Position numbers and translations under genes: made by a program. DNA of 64,000 nucleotides, from contig NZ_PJMW01000002.1 of the NCBI RefSeq assembly GCF_002846365.1, positions 5,332,001 to 5,396,000 of the forward strand, given 5' to 3'. This document shows, one piece after another, positions 27,838 through 37,205 of this stretch; positions within the stretch are counted from its first letter, which is position 1, and each line of letters opens with the position of its first letter. Below the pieces are notes generated by a model. That model saw only the letters and a list, made by a program, of their open reading frames with translations, ran no database searches and had not been told where the DNA came from. Origin of the DNA: Nocardia fluminea (GTDB lineage Bacteria; Actinomycetota; Actinomycetes; Mycobacteriales; Mycobacteriaceae).

Positions 27838-28898
27838 CGAACGACTCCGATCATCCGCAGGCTATCGATGACGCGGCTGGTCTGCTCGGCAGACCCGACG
27901 GCTTCCGGGCCGCCTGCCGCCACCGCGGTGACATTCACGTTCCGCCCCTGCTGCACAAACGGAATGATCTTGTTCTGGATGAGGTTCACCAGGTCGGACA
28001 TGTTCGACCTGGAATCCAGATCCAGCGGCCGATTGCCGAACAGCATCGGCACAGTGGCCTTCACCAGGTCGTTGGAAGCTGCCAACATCGGTCCGAGCCA
28101 GACTGCGGCGTGCGCGACCGGGCCCAGATTCGCGAAGATGTAGAGGACACCGATCACCGCCTCGGTGGTGTCGACCAGATGCGTTATGCCGTCGTCAGTG
28201 AGCATGGGTTGCAGGGTCGGCAGCAGGTCCACCGTCGTCGTCACCGTGCTGTCGAGGCCATCGATCAGTGCGTCGAGACTGCCCAGATCGGCCGCGACGT
28301 CGGAGAGGTCGGTGCCGATCACGCCGAAGATCCGCGCGGTTTCGCGCGGATTCTCGGGAAGGGAGGCGTTGAGCTGGCGGACGGTGTCTTGTAAGTCGGT
28401 GACCATGCCGCTGCCGAGCGAGGTGGCCAGTCCTGCCATAGTGTCTTCGATCTGCGGCGCACGCGTGGTCTGCGTCATCGGGACGGTCGCGCCCGCGGTC
28501 AAGGCCGGCGCGCTGGTGCGCGGCGGCGTGGTGACAGCGATGTACACGTCGCCGAGCGGGGTGGTCTGACGCAGTTCGATCTTGATGTCGGAGGGCAGGC
28601 GAACATCGCACTTGACTGCGACGTCGGCAACGACGAACCCGCGGCCGATACCACTCTCGCGCCGCGTCACGTCGGTGACCGTCACCCCGGTGAGCTTGCC
28701 CACCTCGACGCCATCGGCTATCAACTTGGCGCCGGGGGGCAGGTTCAGTACGTCAGCGAATTCCAGGTGCAGCGGGTAGGTCTCGCCGGAGATCGAGCTG
28801 CCCGGCAACGGGACAGCGACGGGATCGAAGCCACAGCTGCACAGCGGCAGCACCGAAAGAGTGGCCGCCAAGGCGGCGCGTGTGTGGAATCGAGTCAT
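27834..28898 (-). CDS. mceE: MCE family lipoprotein MceE
   Basis: 354 residues. The N-terminal signal peptide ends in LPLCSC, with Cys22 as the probable lipidation site, which is the usual trait of MceE (LprK-type) proteins. The MCE domain is at about 38-115 (GAKLIADGVEVGKLTGVTV). The start at 28898 overlaps the mceD stop as ATGA; a longer frame to 29003 runs through mceD and has no signal peptide. Confidence 0.93.
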   Translation of the reverse strand: MTRFHTRAALAATLSVLPLCSCGFDPVAVPLPGSSISGETYPLHLEFADVLNLPPGAKLIADGVEVGKLTGVTVTDVTRRESGIGRGFVVADVAVKCDVRLPSDIKIELRQTTPLGDVYIAVTTPPRTSAPALTAGATVPMTQTTRAPQIEDTMAGLATSLGSGMVTDLQDTVRQLNASLPENPRETARIFGVIGTDLSDVAADLGSLDALIDGLDSTVTTTVDLLPTLQPMLTDDGITHLVDTTEAVIGVLYIFANLGPVAHAAVWLGPMLAASNDLVKATVPMLFGNRPLDLDSRSNMSDLVNLIQNKIIPFVQQGRNVNVTAVAAGGPEAVGSAEQTSRVIDSLRMIGVVR

Positions 28899-29995
28899 CG
28901 TGCGCCCACCGTTCCGAGGATGATCTGGGCCAGAGGCACCGTCGCGGTTGCGCCGCCGGGGTCGAGGCATCTGCCCGGAGCGAGGGCGTTGACCGCCGCG
29001 CACACTTGCACCGGGTCACCGGGCAGGGTGACATTCGGTGCCGCGTAGGCGACCGAGATCGCGCCCGTAGCAGGATCGACCACCTGCGTGAATGCGCGGG
29101 ACAGCGAGGGGACCATTGTCACGAGTTCGCTGAGTCCGGCGACCCCTGCCTGGAGCAACTCCGGGAGGTTCTCGACCGCTTCCAGCTTGTGCAACAACGG
29201 TCCGCCGAACATCACCGTGAGATCGTTGAGGGCGGGCAGGATGTCTCCCAGCTCTCTGATCGTGGCGATCACCGGCGGCACAGCGAGCTCGTTGACCGCA
29301 GCCAGCACCGGGGTGAGGCGCGTGACGTAGTCCTTGATCTCGGGCCAGTAGTGCGCGGCGCTCTGGGCGATGGAGCTGAGCGCGTCCAGGAGCGCGCCGA
29401 TGTGTCCGATCGCGGCGTCGGGCGAGTTCAGCGCCACTCCGAGCCGATGGATAATGGTGTTGATCTGCTCGCCGGTTCCCGATGTCGTCGAGTTCAGCGC
29501 CGCGATTCCGCGTTCGAGGACATCCGCGCGGCCGGGGCCATCGGGGCCGTTGAGCTGGTCCGCCAGGTTCGCCAGTGCCGCGAACGTCCGGCTGAGACTC
29601 TTGGGCGTCACTGTTTTGGTGATGCAGTGCGCCGAATTCCAGCCCTGCCCGCCTGGTTCGGGGCCGATGAGCGCGAGCTGGCGATCGGCGACGAGTGAGT
29701 TGGCCAGGGTGGTCGCACCGACATCGATAGGTAGCCGCCGCGACTCGGGGACAGTGAATTCGACCCGTGCTGTCGCGCCCTGCGGGGAGACGCGGGTAAT
29801 CGATCCGACCTTGATTCCCATGATGGTGACCGCGCTGCCCTCGTACAGACCGATGGCGTCTGGCATATCGGCGCAATACGAACGCATCGAAGGAGTTGGC
29901 CGCAGGAGGTTGTAGCCGCCGACAGCTGTCAGGGCGACGCCGATGACGACCGCGATCGACAGGAACGCCCGGGAACCGAACAAGCGGGTCAGCAT
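28895..29995 (-). CDS. mceD: MCE family protein MceD
   Basis: 366 residues starting MLTRLFGSRAFLSIAVVIGV: signal-anchor at about 10-28, then the MCE domain (EGSAVTIMGIKVGSITRVS) and the long helical region. Two Cys residues near the C-terminus (VQVCAAVN and GRCLDP) resemble the conserved pair in other Mce tails. The start at 29995 overlaps the mceC stop by one base. Confidence 0.92.
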   Translation of the reverse strand: MLTRLFGSRAFLSIAVVIGVALTAVGGYNLLRPTPSMRSYCADMPDAIGLYEGSAVTIMGIKVGSITRVSPQGATARVEFTVPESRRLPIDVGATTLANSLVADRQLALIGPEPGGQGWNSAHCITKTVTPKSLSRTFAALANLADQLNGPDGPGRADVLERGIAALNSTTSGTGEQINTIIHRLGVALNSPDAAIGHIGALLDALSSIAQSAAHYWPEIKDYVTRLTPVLAAVNELAVPPVIATIRELGDILPALNDLTVMFGGPLLHKLEAVENLPELLQAGVAGLSELVTMVPSLSRAFTQVVDPATGAISVAYAAPNVTLPGDPVQVCAAVNALAPGRCLDPGGATATVPLAQIILGTVGAR

Positions 29996-31023
29996 CAGCA
30001 GGTCCTTCCGGGAACAGGGATGCACAGCGGCGGCGCGGTGATCGTCTGACCGGAACGATCGATGGTCAGCGTGCCGTCGTCGGCGACGAGCGTGTCGAGG
30101 CGGGTTCCGACGACCTTCAGCGAGTCGAGCAGGGCACCGAGCTTGCCGGCGAGCTCGTCGAGCTTGGTGATCGAGTCCGCCAGCGGCTGCGCGGGGTCCT
30201 CGAGCGTGGTGCTCCACGCCTTCGCCAACGGAGAGGTCTGGCCGAGCACCTTGGCCAGGTCGGCCAGCGCCGAGCCGACCGCGTCCTGGTTGTTTTCGAC
30301 CAGCGTCTCCAGGATGCGGAAGCGGTCGACGAACTTGCCCACCACGGCTTTGTTGGCCGCCAGGGCGGACAGATACTCGTCGGAGAACGCCAATGCCTGG
30401 GAGACCTGCGCGTTCTGCCGATCGAGGATGCCGACGATGGTGTCGACCGCGCTGATCATGCGGCGGAAGCCGTCGGGGCCACCCTCGACGGCCTGTGTGA
30501 GCGCGCCGAGGTTCTGCCGTAACACGTTTCCGTCGAGTTCCTCGACCGGTTCTACGGCGTCCTGGAACAGCCTCGGCAAGCTGTAGGGGAGGACAACGCG
30601 GTCAGCGGGAATCGGTGTGTTGCCGAGTCCCTTGGTGCCCGCGGGCAGGACTGCGAGATAGTGACCGCCGACGATGGTGAGCATGCGGATCGACAATGTG
30701 GTCTGATCCCCGACGAACACCTCGCGGTCCACCGTGAATCGCATTCTCACGCGGTCGGATTCGAGGTCGAGCGAGGTCACTGTGCCCGAGGGAATGCCGG
30801 CGACCCGGACCTCGTCGCCGACACGCAACGAGGCGGCATCGGTGAGGTAAGCGGAAAAGGTGCGGACGCCGGTCTGCAGGGTGGAAGCTACGGCGATCCC
30901 GGTCGCGACCAGAACGATGGCCACCAATCCGATGGTGCCCCAACGGATATCGCGCCGGCGTCGAGTCGCATCGTCGGGTGCCGACCTGCTCTTGCGGGCC
31001 CGCCGGATGGACGGCTTGGTCAT
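29995..31023 (-). CDS. mceC: MCE family protein MceC
   Basis: 342 residues from ATG 31023 (MTKPSIRRARK), chosen because it overlaps the mceB stop as ATGA; an ATG 9 bp further up is possible. The basic N-terminus precedes a transmembrane helix at about 29-48, and the MCE domain DAASLRVGDEVRVAGIPSGT lies at about 62-140. The C-terminal Cys in PLCIPVPGRTC is typical of the family. Confidence 0.93.
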   Translation of the reverse strand: MTKPSIRRARKSRSAPDDATRRRRDIRWGTIGLVAIVLVATGIAVASTLQTGVRTFSAYLTDAASLRVGDEVRVAGIPSGTVTSLDLESDRVRMRFTVDREVFVGDQTTLSIRMLTIVGGHYLAVLPAGTKGLGNTPIPADRVVLPYSLPRLFQDAVEPVEELDGNVLRQNLGALTQAVEGGPDGFRRMISAVDTIVGILDRQNAQVSQALAFSDEYLSALAANKAVVGKFVDRFRILETLVENNQDAVGSALADLAKVLGQTSPLAKAWSTTLEDPAQPLADSITKLDELAGKLGALLDSLKVVGTRLDTLVADDGTLTIDRSGQTITAPPLCIPVPGRTC

Positions 31024-32024
31024 CGGTTGCACAGTGTGATCCTTTGCCCGCTGATGAGCACTTGCAGTGGTTGCGGTGCCTGAGCGGCCCCGTTGGTGCA
31101 GGTCGAACCAGCGCCGTTACCCGTGGGCGGGATGAGATCGGCCAGCGTTTGCAGCAGAGCCGGAACCTGGTTCATCGTGTCGACGGCCTGCCGTTGATCC
31201 GGAATCGCAGTCCGGATCAGAGTGTCGATGTCGGGATTGGGGTTTCCGGTGAAGCCGAGCGTGGTCAGCATGCTGGTAGCCGGGCGCAGCACCGGGGGGA
31301 TGGTGAGGGAGAAGTCGATCAGTCCGCCGATGCGTTCCTGCAGGGTCACGAAGATATCGGTGAGCCGGGAGACCATGACCATGGCGTTCCCGGAGCGTCC
31401 GCCGATCTCGTGAGCGACCGTCGCCAGGTTCCGGACGAGTGTCGACAGAGTTTCTTGCCGGTCTGTGGTGTATTTGCTCAGCGTCTCGATCGCGTCGAGC
31501 GCGGGCCCGAGCCCGGTGCCGTCGCCTTCGATCACGGCGAGCAGGCTGGTCGCGAAATGGTTCAGATCGGCGGGCGTCAACTCGGCCAGCACCGGCTGCA
31601 GACCGTTGAACAGCGTGGTGATGTCGAAGGCAGGCACAGTGTGTTCGATGCCGATGGTCGATCCCGGGTCGACGTTTCCGGCAGGTACGTCGACCTGCTG
31701 CACGTCGAGATAGCGCTGACCGGTGAGGTTGAGGAAACGGATCGCCAGGATGTTGTTGGCGTACATCGGGTGGCCCTGCTCCATATCGAAGGTCACCACC
31801 GCGCGAGCCTCGTGCAGCTCGACACTCTTCACCGTGCCCACCCGAACACCGAAGAGTCGCACGTCGTTTCCGCTGCGCAGCCCGTTGGCGTCGGTGAATT
31901 CGGCGGTGTAGCTGACGGTGTCGTCGACCGGACGGGACAGCGCCTGGAATACACCGGCGAGCAGGAGCAGCATCGCCGCGGTGAACACCGCGAGCCGGAT
32001 GACCAGTGGGGTCGCCGATTTCAT
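31020..32024 (-). CDS. mceB: MCE family protein MceB
   Basis: 334 residues: signal-anchor at about 8-28 (VIRLAVFTAAMLLLLAGVFQ), MCE domain with TDANGLRSGNDVRLFGVRVG at about 45-120, and a helical C-terminal tail with a Cys pair near the end. It overlaps mceA by ATGA. It is one ring subunit of the importer's periplasmic channel. Confidence 0.93.
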   Translation of the reverse strand: MKSATPLVIRLAVFTAAMLLLLAGVFQALSRPVDDTVSYTAEFTDANGLRSGNDVRLFGVRVGTVKSVELHEARAVVTFDMEQGHPMYANNILAIRFLNLTGQRYLDVQQVDVPAGNVDPGSTIGIEHTVPAFDITTLFNGLQPVLAELTPADLNHFATSLLAVIEGDGTGLGPALDAIETLSKYTTDRQETLSTLVRNLATVAHEIGGRSGNAMVMVSRLTDIFVTLQERIGGLIDFSLTIPPVLRPATSMLTTLGFTGNPNPDIDTLIRTAIPDQRQAVDTMNQVPALLQTLADLIPPTGNGAGSTCTNGAAQAPQPLQVLISGQRITLCNR

Positions 32025-33085
32025 CGGGGTCCTTCCGTGCTGAAAGCGTTCGGGCCTGCCAGAGCCGCGAGCGGACCCGCCAGCCCCGGCGTTGCGCGCA
32101 ACGCGACGGCGACCTGCAGGGTCGGCCCCTGCGGTGTGTCGGCGAAGGCGGCGTTCAATCGCCTTAGCAGTTCGCTGAGTTCAGCGTTGGATTGTTCTGG
32201 GCGCGGCACCGTGGCGGCCATGGCCGACAGCAGCGGCGTCAGCATGCCGGTGTATTCGGAGAAGTACGTCCGACTGCTGACGAGGGCTTTCACTATGGCC
32301 TGGAGCGCGTCGTCCTTGATCATGTTCACGTTGGCGTTGTACTTCTCCACCTTGCCCGGCTGCGCGAAATAGGCATTGGAGAACGGTGCGTTGAGGACAT
32401 CGAGTAGACCGCTGACCGTGTGCGGCACACCCTGCAGCGTGTTGCCGTACTGCGTGAGCAGATACGGCGTGGGCAACCGCTGGGTGTCGGCGACTGCCTG
32501 CGAGATCGTGACAATGGTCTGGATCAGGGGAGCGAAAGCTCGAGTGTCGCTCGCGAGCCGGTTCAGCAGGCCGGTCAACTCGGGGGTCAGCACGTCGTTG
32601 GTCAACTCGCCGAGCGAATTGAGCAACGCGGTGATCGTGGCGTCGACGGCCCGACCCGCGTTGGCCCCGGTCAGATCCACGGCTCCGGCCCGCTCCAGCG
32701 GCGTACCGCCTGATCCCGATTTCAGCACCACCTCGCTGATGCCGAAAAGGTTGCCGGGAGCGTAATTCATCGACAAGGTGTCGGTCAGCCCGGCGGAGTG
32801 CGACTTCTCCAGGTTCAGCCGGAGACGCTGCCCGCCGTCTGCCAGTCGCTCGATCTCCTCGACCTTGCCGATCCGAACACCGTCGTACCGAACGTCGGTG
32901 CCCTTTTGGATTCCGCTGCCGACGTGTTCGGTGAGCACTGTCACGGGCATGGTTGCCGGGTTGGTCCCGGTGGGCGTGAACTGCCAGACGAGCGCCACGA
33001 CGGCAGCGGTCGCTGCCATCGCGAGTCCGGTGCTGCGGGCTACACGGGGACTGATCGCCACGCCGGGCATTCCGTAAGCAGGCAT
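32021..33085 (-). CDS. mceA: MCE family protein MceA
   Basis: 354 residues: transmembrane helix at about 18-37, MCE domain at about 44-120 (IQKGTDVRYDGVRIGKVEEI), and a long helical domain. It is the first Mce protein after the two YrbE permeases, the canonical order. The gap to yrbEB is only 9 bp. The MLTPLLSAM helix region and the conserved YGNTLQGVP are as in other MceA proteins. Substrate specificity (sterol, fatty acid or other) cannot be read from it. Confidence 0.93.
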   Translation of the reverse strand: MPAYGMPGVAISPRVARSTGLAMAATAAVVALVWQFTPTGTNPATMPVTVLTEHVGSGIQKGTDVRYDGVRIGKVEEIERLADGGQRLRLNLEKSHSAGLTDTLSMNYAPGNLFGISEVVLKSGSGGTPLERAGAVDLTGANAGRAVDATITALLNSLGELTNDVLTPELTGLLNRLASDTRAFAPLIQTIVTISQAVADTQRLPTPYLLTQYGNTLQGVPHTVSGLLDVLNAPFSNAYFAQPGKVEKYNANVNMIKDDALQAIVKALVSSRTYFSEYTGMLTPLLSAMAATVPRPEQSNAELSELLRRLNAAFADTPQGPTLQVAVALRATPGLAGPLAALAGPNAFSTEGPR

Positions 33086-33094
33086 TGTTGTCCT

Positions 33095-33958
33095 CTATCC
33101 GGAGAAGGTGATCGGAGAGGTGAAACCCCACATCACCAACGTCATGATCATGTCGAGCGTGATGATGGCGACCAGGCTCGCCCGGATCGCACGACCCGAG
33201 GCAATACCGACGCCTTCGGGCCCGCCATAGGCGAAAAAGCCCTGGTAGCAATGGATCAGGATGACCGCCACCGCGAACACGACGACCTTGATCACGGCAA
33301 AGAGCACATCCCAGCTGACGAGGAACTCGGTGAAGTAGTGCGCATACACACCATTCGGCTCACCGTGCAGCACGGTGACGATGAGTGCGGCAGAGACATA
33401 GCTGACGATCAGGGCGATCAAGAAGGTCGGCACGATCGAGACGATCGCCGCGATCACGCGTGTGGTGACGACGAACGGGACAGATCGGATGCCGAGCGAC
33501 TCGATCGCGTCGATCTCTTCCGAGATCCGCATGGCGCCGATCTCGGCCGTCATGCGGCAGCCGGCTTGAGCGGCGAAACCCACCCCGGCGGCGATCGGTG
33601 CCAGCTCTCTGGTGTTCGCGAAGGCCGAGACCAGGCCGGTGATCTGTCCCAGCGACACCATGTTCAGTGCGCTGTAGGCCTCGATCGCAGTCGACGCGCC
33701 GACGGACGCGCCCATGACCACCATCACCGCCGCGGTGCCGCCGCCCACGATGATGGAGCCGCGCCCCCAGGTCATGTTCGTGATCGTCTGCATCACCTGC
33801 GCGCGGTAATGACTCATGGTCAGCGGGATGGCCGCCAAGACCTGCCAGGCGAAACTGAGCGCGAATCCGGCCGTATCGAAGGGCGCCCAGATATCGACGC
33901 GCCGCCTCAGCCAGGCCAGCGGCCGAATCGGTGCCGGGACATAGGAACTCGCCGCCAT
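33095..33958 (-). CDS. yrbEB: YrbEB-type ABC transporter permease (MlaE family)
   Basis: 287 residues with five to six predicted membrane helices. The MlaE signature region AAGVGFAAQAGCRMTAEIGA MRISEEIDAI (split across about 140-170) is present, with the EIGAMRxxEEIDA cytoplasmic loop that contacts the ATPase. The start at 33958 overlaps the yrbEA stop as TAATG. No Mce ATPase (MceG/MkL) gene is in the window; actinobacterial mce systems share one encoded elsewhere. Confidence 0.95.
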   Translation of the reverse strand: MAASSYVPAPIRPLAWLRRRVDIWAPFDTAGFALSFAWQVLAAIPLTMSHYRAQVMQTITNMTWGRGSIIVGGGTAAVMVVMGASVGASTAIEAYSALNMVSLGQITGLVSAFANTRELAPIAAGVGFAAQAGCRMTAEIGAMRISEEIDAIESLGIRSVPFVVTTRVIAAIVSIVPTFLIALIVSYVSAALIVTVLHGEPNGVYAHYFTEFLVSWDVLFAVIKVVVFAVAVILIHCYQGFFAYGGPEGVGIASGRAIRASLVAIITLDMIMTLVMWGFTSPITFSG

Positions 33959-34821
33959 TACGCCATCCTTGTCGGGAAGAACATCGTGATCACCTGGGTG
34001 ATCGCGGTGTTGGCGACAGCGATCGAGACCACCGACAGGATCACGGCCGCGTTGACGCCGTCGGCGACACCTCGTGGTCCGCCCTTGGCCTCCAACCCCC
34101 GCTGGCACGCGATCACGACCACCAGGAGTCCGAAGATCATGGACTTGATCAGCGACACCCATACATCGAACGGCGTGGTGAACGCCCCGAACGACTCCCA
34201 GTAGCTGCCGGGGGTGACGCCGAGTGCCATCACGGCCATGACGTATCCCGCCGTGACACCCGTGACCAGGATCAGGATGTTGATCAGTGGTGCGACCGCC
34301 ACCATCGCGACCATGCGTGGAGCCACGAGCCGCCGGACCGGGTCGATGCCCATCACCCGCATGGCGTCGACTTCCTCGCGGATGGTGCGTGCACCGAGAT
34401 CAGCCGCGATTGCCGCGGCGCCAGCCCCGCCCAGCAGGAGTCCCGTAGCCAGCGGCGCGCCCTGCTTGATCACCCCGAGTCCGCCCGCGGCGCCGATCAG
34501 GGAGTCCGCTCCGATCTGGCGCACGATGTTGCCGACCTGGGCCGACACGATCACGCCGAACGGGATCGCCATCAGGACCCCGGGAATCGCGGTCACCGTG
34601 ATCAGGAACCACGCCTGCCGCATCGCTTCCCGCCAATGGAAACGCATCCGCGCCATGTCGGATGTTCCCGCACCGGTCGCCTCTGCCCCCAAGCGTAGGG
34701 AGCGCCCGAGTGTGGCCAGGCCGGACAGCACAGTGTCGGAAACATTCGCGCGCAGTACCCGCGTCGCGGTGCCCTTTTCCGACTCGTCGGTCGAATCCGG
34801 TGTGCTCCGCACTGAGGGCAC
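33958..34821 (-). CDS. yrbEA: YrbEA-type ABC transporter permease (MlaE family)
   Basis: 287 residues with the MlaE signature DLGARTIREEVDAMRVMGID at about 140-160 and several transmembrane helices. It is the first gene of the ten-gene importer operon. The GTG at 34821 immediately follows GAAAGGGG; a second GTG at 34812 is better spaced from it and could be the true start. The operator at 34857-34874 is just upstream, so the whole mce operon should respond to the regional TetR regulator. Confidence 0.94.
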   Translation of the reverse strand: MPSVRSTPDSTDESEKGTATRVLRANVSDTVLSGLATLGRSLRLGAEATGAGTSDMARMRFHWREAMRQAWFLITVTAIPGVLMAIPFGVIVSAQVGNIVRQIGADSLIGAAGGLGVIKQGAPLATGLLLGGAGAAAIAADLGARTIREEVDAMRVMGIDPVRRLVAPRMVAMVAVAPLINILILVTGVTAGYVMAVMALGVTPGSYWESFGAFTTPFDVWVSLIKSMIFGLLVVVIACQRGLEAKGGPRGVADGVNAAVILSVVSIAVANTAITQVITMFFPTRMA

Positions 34822-34856
34822 CCCCTTTCGTCAATTCGGCCATGGATACCAAATGT

Positions 34857-34874
34857 TGACTGTACGGGCGGTCA
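34857..34874 (-). promoter_or_regulatory. Operator and promoter of the yrbE-mce operon
   Basis: TGACTGTACGGGCGGTCA, with arms extending to GTTGAC/GTCAAC (34855-34876). On the minus strand TTGACC is a -35 with TGGTAT 18 bp downstream as -10. On the plus strand TTGACT with TAGGCT could also be a promoter, so the site may act in both directions. A weaker copy, TGACCATCCGGACGGTCC, lies at 35037-35054 toward TetR 2. The rest of 34875-35284 contains no recognisable gene. Confidence 0.8.
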
Positions 34875-35284
34875 ACATCGGTAGGCTATACCGCACGGCG
34901 ACCAAAGTTCGGGAAAACGGGAAATCCTCGGAAAAGTGTGATCGCAGTGGCCTATCTGGCCGGATTCGAGGGCTTCAGGCGCCTCGGCGCGGCGCTTCGG
35001 CTGTCATCCTGGTTTGGACTTCGACCACATCCGCCCTGACCATCCGGACGGTCCGCCCCGCCGAGCAACGTAGACCGATCCGCGAGCACGGCGCAGGTGC
35101 TACTCGTGGGCAGATCGCCCTGCTACGTGGAGGCGCGTCCGTCCGTGACGTGGTCGGACCCGCACCCCCGGGGTCATCGAGCGTAGTGTTTGTCAATGGT
35201 CCGAGTGGTCCGGGCGAGTGTTCAACGCGCCGGAGGCTGTAGCATCACCCGTTCGTGCGATCAGCAAAATAAGTGGGAGGGCTC

Positions 35285-35950
35285 GTGGCCAGGCCAGCCG
35301 GGAGGCGCGCAGAGATTCTCGAAACCTTCACTCGGCATGTTGCCGAATTCGGATACGAGCGAACCAATCTCGGCAACATCGCCAAAGAGCTAGGGATGTC
35401 CAAGGGCACGATTGTCCACCACTTCGGTACCAAGGCGCAGATGATGCGCGAGCTGGAAGCAAATCTCATGAACCGCCAGCTCGACGCGGTGCGCTCGGTG
35501 TGGGAGCGGCTGGACAAGCCTCAGGAGCGCATCGCCGCTTTCGTCTTCGCCTGCGCCGTCTTACAGGTGGTAGCGAGGGACGCCACGGTTGCCAGCCAGC
35601 GCGAGGTCGTGCAGCTCGCCGATGATCCAGGTATGCAAGAGGTTCGCAAACTCCGTCACGAACTGCAGCACATGATCGAGGTCGAGCTGCGGCGCGGAAT
35701 CGATGACGGCGTGTTCCGTCCAGTTGATGTCGGAGCTGTCACCTTGCAGATGTGGGGCTCGGTGCAGTGGATGTGGGTCTGGTTCCAGCCCGGGCGTGGT
35801 CACACCCCGGAGGAGATCGGGTCGACATTCGTCGACATCCTGCTCGGCGGACTTCTCGTCGACCGATTCGGGCTGAATGTCCTCTCGGATCCGAACGGCG
35901 AAGTCGCCACCGTCGTCAGCGAGACCTTCGCGGCCGACTCGGCCCGATAA
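35285..35950 (+). CDS. TetR-family regulator 2 of three paralogues
   Basis: 221 residues from GTG 35285 (MARPAGRRAEILETFTRH), with GGGAGG at 35275-35280; an upstream GTG at 35273 is in frame but lacks a ribosome site. The helix-turn-helix LGNIAKELGMSKGTIVHHFG is at about 30-49. It is nearly collinear with TetR 3 at 58684 along its whole length, including VFRPVDVGAVTLQMWGSVQWMW. It lies divergently next to the mce operon. It is a prime candidate for the protein that binds the CGTACGG operators. Confidence 0.94.
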   Translation: MARPAGRRAEILETFTRHVAEFGYERTNLGNIAKELGMSKGTIVHHFGTKAQMMRELEANLMNRQLDAVRSVWERLDKPQERIAAFVFACAVLQVVARDATVASQREVVQLADDPGMQEVRKLRHELQHMIEVELRRGIDDGVFRPVDVGAVTLQMWGSVQWMWVWFQPGRGHTPEEIGSTFVDILLGGLLVDRFGLNVLSDPNGEVATVVSETFAADSAR

Positions 35951-36033
35951 CAGTGTCGGCCGGCGCTTTCTCCGCATAGTTCTGATCCCGACTCCGAGTG
36001 TGGAGAGGGCCGTACATCGACACCCTCCATTGT

Positions 36034-36051
36034 TGACTGTACGTACGGTTG
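36034..36051 (+). promoter_or_regulatory. Operator and promoter before the alpha/beta hydrolase
   Basis: TGACTGTACGTACGGTTG matches the shared motif except for the last two bases. TTGACT (36033-36038) is a -35, and TAGTCT 17 bp downstream (36056-36061) a good -10. Confidence 0.75.
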
Positions 36052-36123
36052 GTCTTAGTCTGGCCACCTGACTGCGCTCACGTCAAGCGCGGTGGGCTGA
36101 TGCTGAGTACAAGGGAGTGCTGC

Positions 36124-37068
36124 ATGCCGAAATTCGAGGAAATCCGCCCGGACGCCCGGTTGGCCGGAATGCTGGGGCATCCGGAACCTCGGGAGACCCG
36201 AACGGTGCACTCCGCGGACGGAACGGCACTGCACGTTCGCGAATACGGAGACCCCGTTCTGGATCCGATTGTGCTGGTCCATGGGTGGGCTGTCGCCCTC
36301 GAGTTCTGGAATCCACAGATCAACGCGCTCGCTGGCGGCAACCGGGTGATCACCTATGACCAGCGCGGTCACGGCCGCAGCGAGGTAGGTAGCCGCCCGT
36401 TCGGTGACCACGTGCTCGCTGAGGATTTGTCGGCCGTGCTCGCGGCGACCGTCGCGCCCGACGCGCCTGCCACTGTGGTCGGGCACAGCATGGGAGGCGG
36501 GGCGGTCCTGGCGTGGGCGAAGTACTTCCCTGACGACGTCCTGCGTTATGTGGATTCCGCCCTCCTCGCGAACACCGCGACTGGGCTGTCGGATGGCATG
36601 GAGACCTTGAAGCGCCACGATCGGTTGCCATGGTGGCTGACCGTCATCGCGACCGTGCCGCTGCCCGTGCCGCCGCGTCGGCTGACCAGGTCGATGTTCC
36701 GCAAGGTCTCGCTGACCGCGGAGGCCCCGCTGTACATCGTTGAATTCGGTCAGCGACTGACCGAGTCCTGCCCTGCGCGGGTCCGAGCGCGGTGGGCCAA
36801 GGTGATGCTGAACTTCGATGCTTCCGACGGCGTGAAAGCGCTGCGAGTGCCGACGACCGTGCTGTACGGCGCTCGCGACGGTCTGCTGCCACCGAGTGAA
36901 TCGGCTCGCACCGCCGAACTGTTCCGGGCGACCGGCCATCTGGACCGCGAAGTCGTACTCGACGATGCCGGGCACTGCGGCAACCTGCAGAAGGTGGACG
37001 AGTTCAATGCCGAGATCGTTCGCCTGCGTGGATTGTCGTCGCGGCCGATCGGTCTCACGAGTTTCTGA
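36124..37068 (+). CDS. Alpha/beta hydrolase
   Basis: 314 residues. The nucleophile elbow GHSMGGG places the serine at 122; the acid is Asp252 (GARDGLLPP) and the base His284 (DAGHCGN). The oxyanion segment HGWAVALEFW follows the second strand. It resembles haloperoxidase/esterase-type hydrolases and probably hydrolyses an ester or lactone of the catabolised lipid. The ATG at 36124 has AAGGGAG 6 bp upstream; longer in-frame starts overlap the promoter. Confidence 0.9.
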   Translation: MPKFEEIRPDARLAGMLGHPEPRETRTVHSADGTALHVREYGDPVLDPIVLVHGWAVALEFWNPQINALAGGNRVITYDQRGHGRSEVGSRPFGDHVLAEDLSAVLAATVAPDAPATVVGHSMGGGAVLAWAKYFPDDVLRYVDSALLANTATGLSDGMETLKRHDRLPWWLTVIATVPLPVPPRRLTRSMFRKVSLTAEAPLYIVEFGQRLTESCPARVRARWAKVMLNFDASDGVKALRVPTTVLYGARDGLLPPSESARTAELFRATGHLDREVVLDDAGHCGNLQKVDEFNAEIVRLRGLSSRPIGLTSF

Positions 37069-37085
37069 CGCGACCGTACCGATAC

Positions 37086-37103
37086 TGACTGTACGGTCGG
37101 TCG
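37086..37103 (+). promoter_or_regulatory. Operator before the phosphotransferase gene
   Basis: TGACTGTACGGTCGGTCG fits the motif except for the final base. A repeated CGGTCGGTCGG makes two overlapping registers possible. It is about 100 bp upstream of the start at 37206 and follows the hydrolase stop by 18 bp. Confidence 0.75.
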
Positions 37104-37205
37104 GTCGAATTGTGACGGGTTGGTCCGAGGGAGCGACCGCAGCCTCGCCGCGCCCGGCCATCTCAACTATCTCCATACCGCCGAGATCGAAAGGTAGTAC
37201 GCCGA

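Noticed and set aside
35192..35225. TGGTCCGAGTGGTCC direct repeat near TetR 2 as an operator
   Set aside because: It is a direct, not inverted, repeat without the CGTACGG core, so I do not include it in the regulon.
34875..35284. Possible small gene between yrbEA and TetR 2
   Set aside because: All frames are short or Arg/Pro-rich without ribosome sites; only weak operator-like DNA at 35037-35054 was found.
36055..37176. A 373-codon minus-strand frame opposite the alpha/beta hydrolase
   Set aside because: The plus strand has a complete Ser/Asp/His triad and ribosome site; the minus frame has no domain and would cover two operators.
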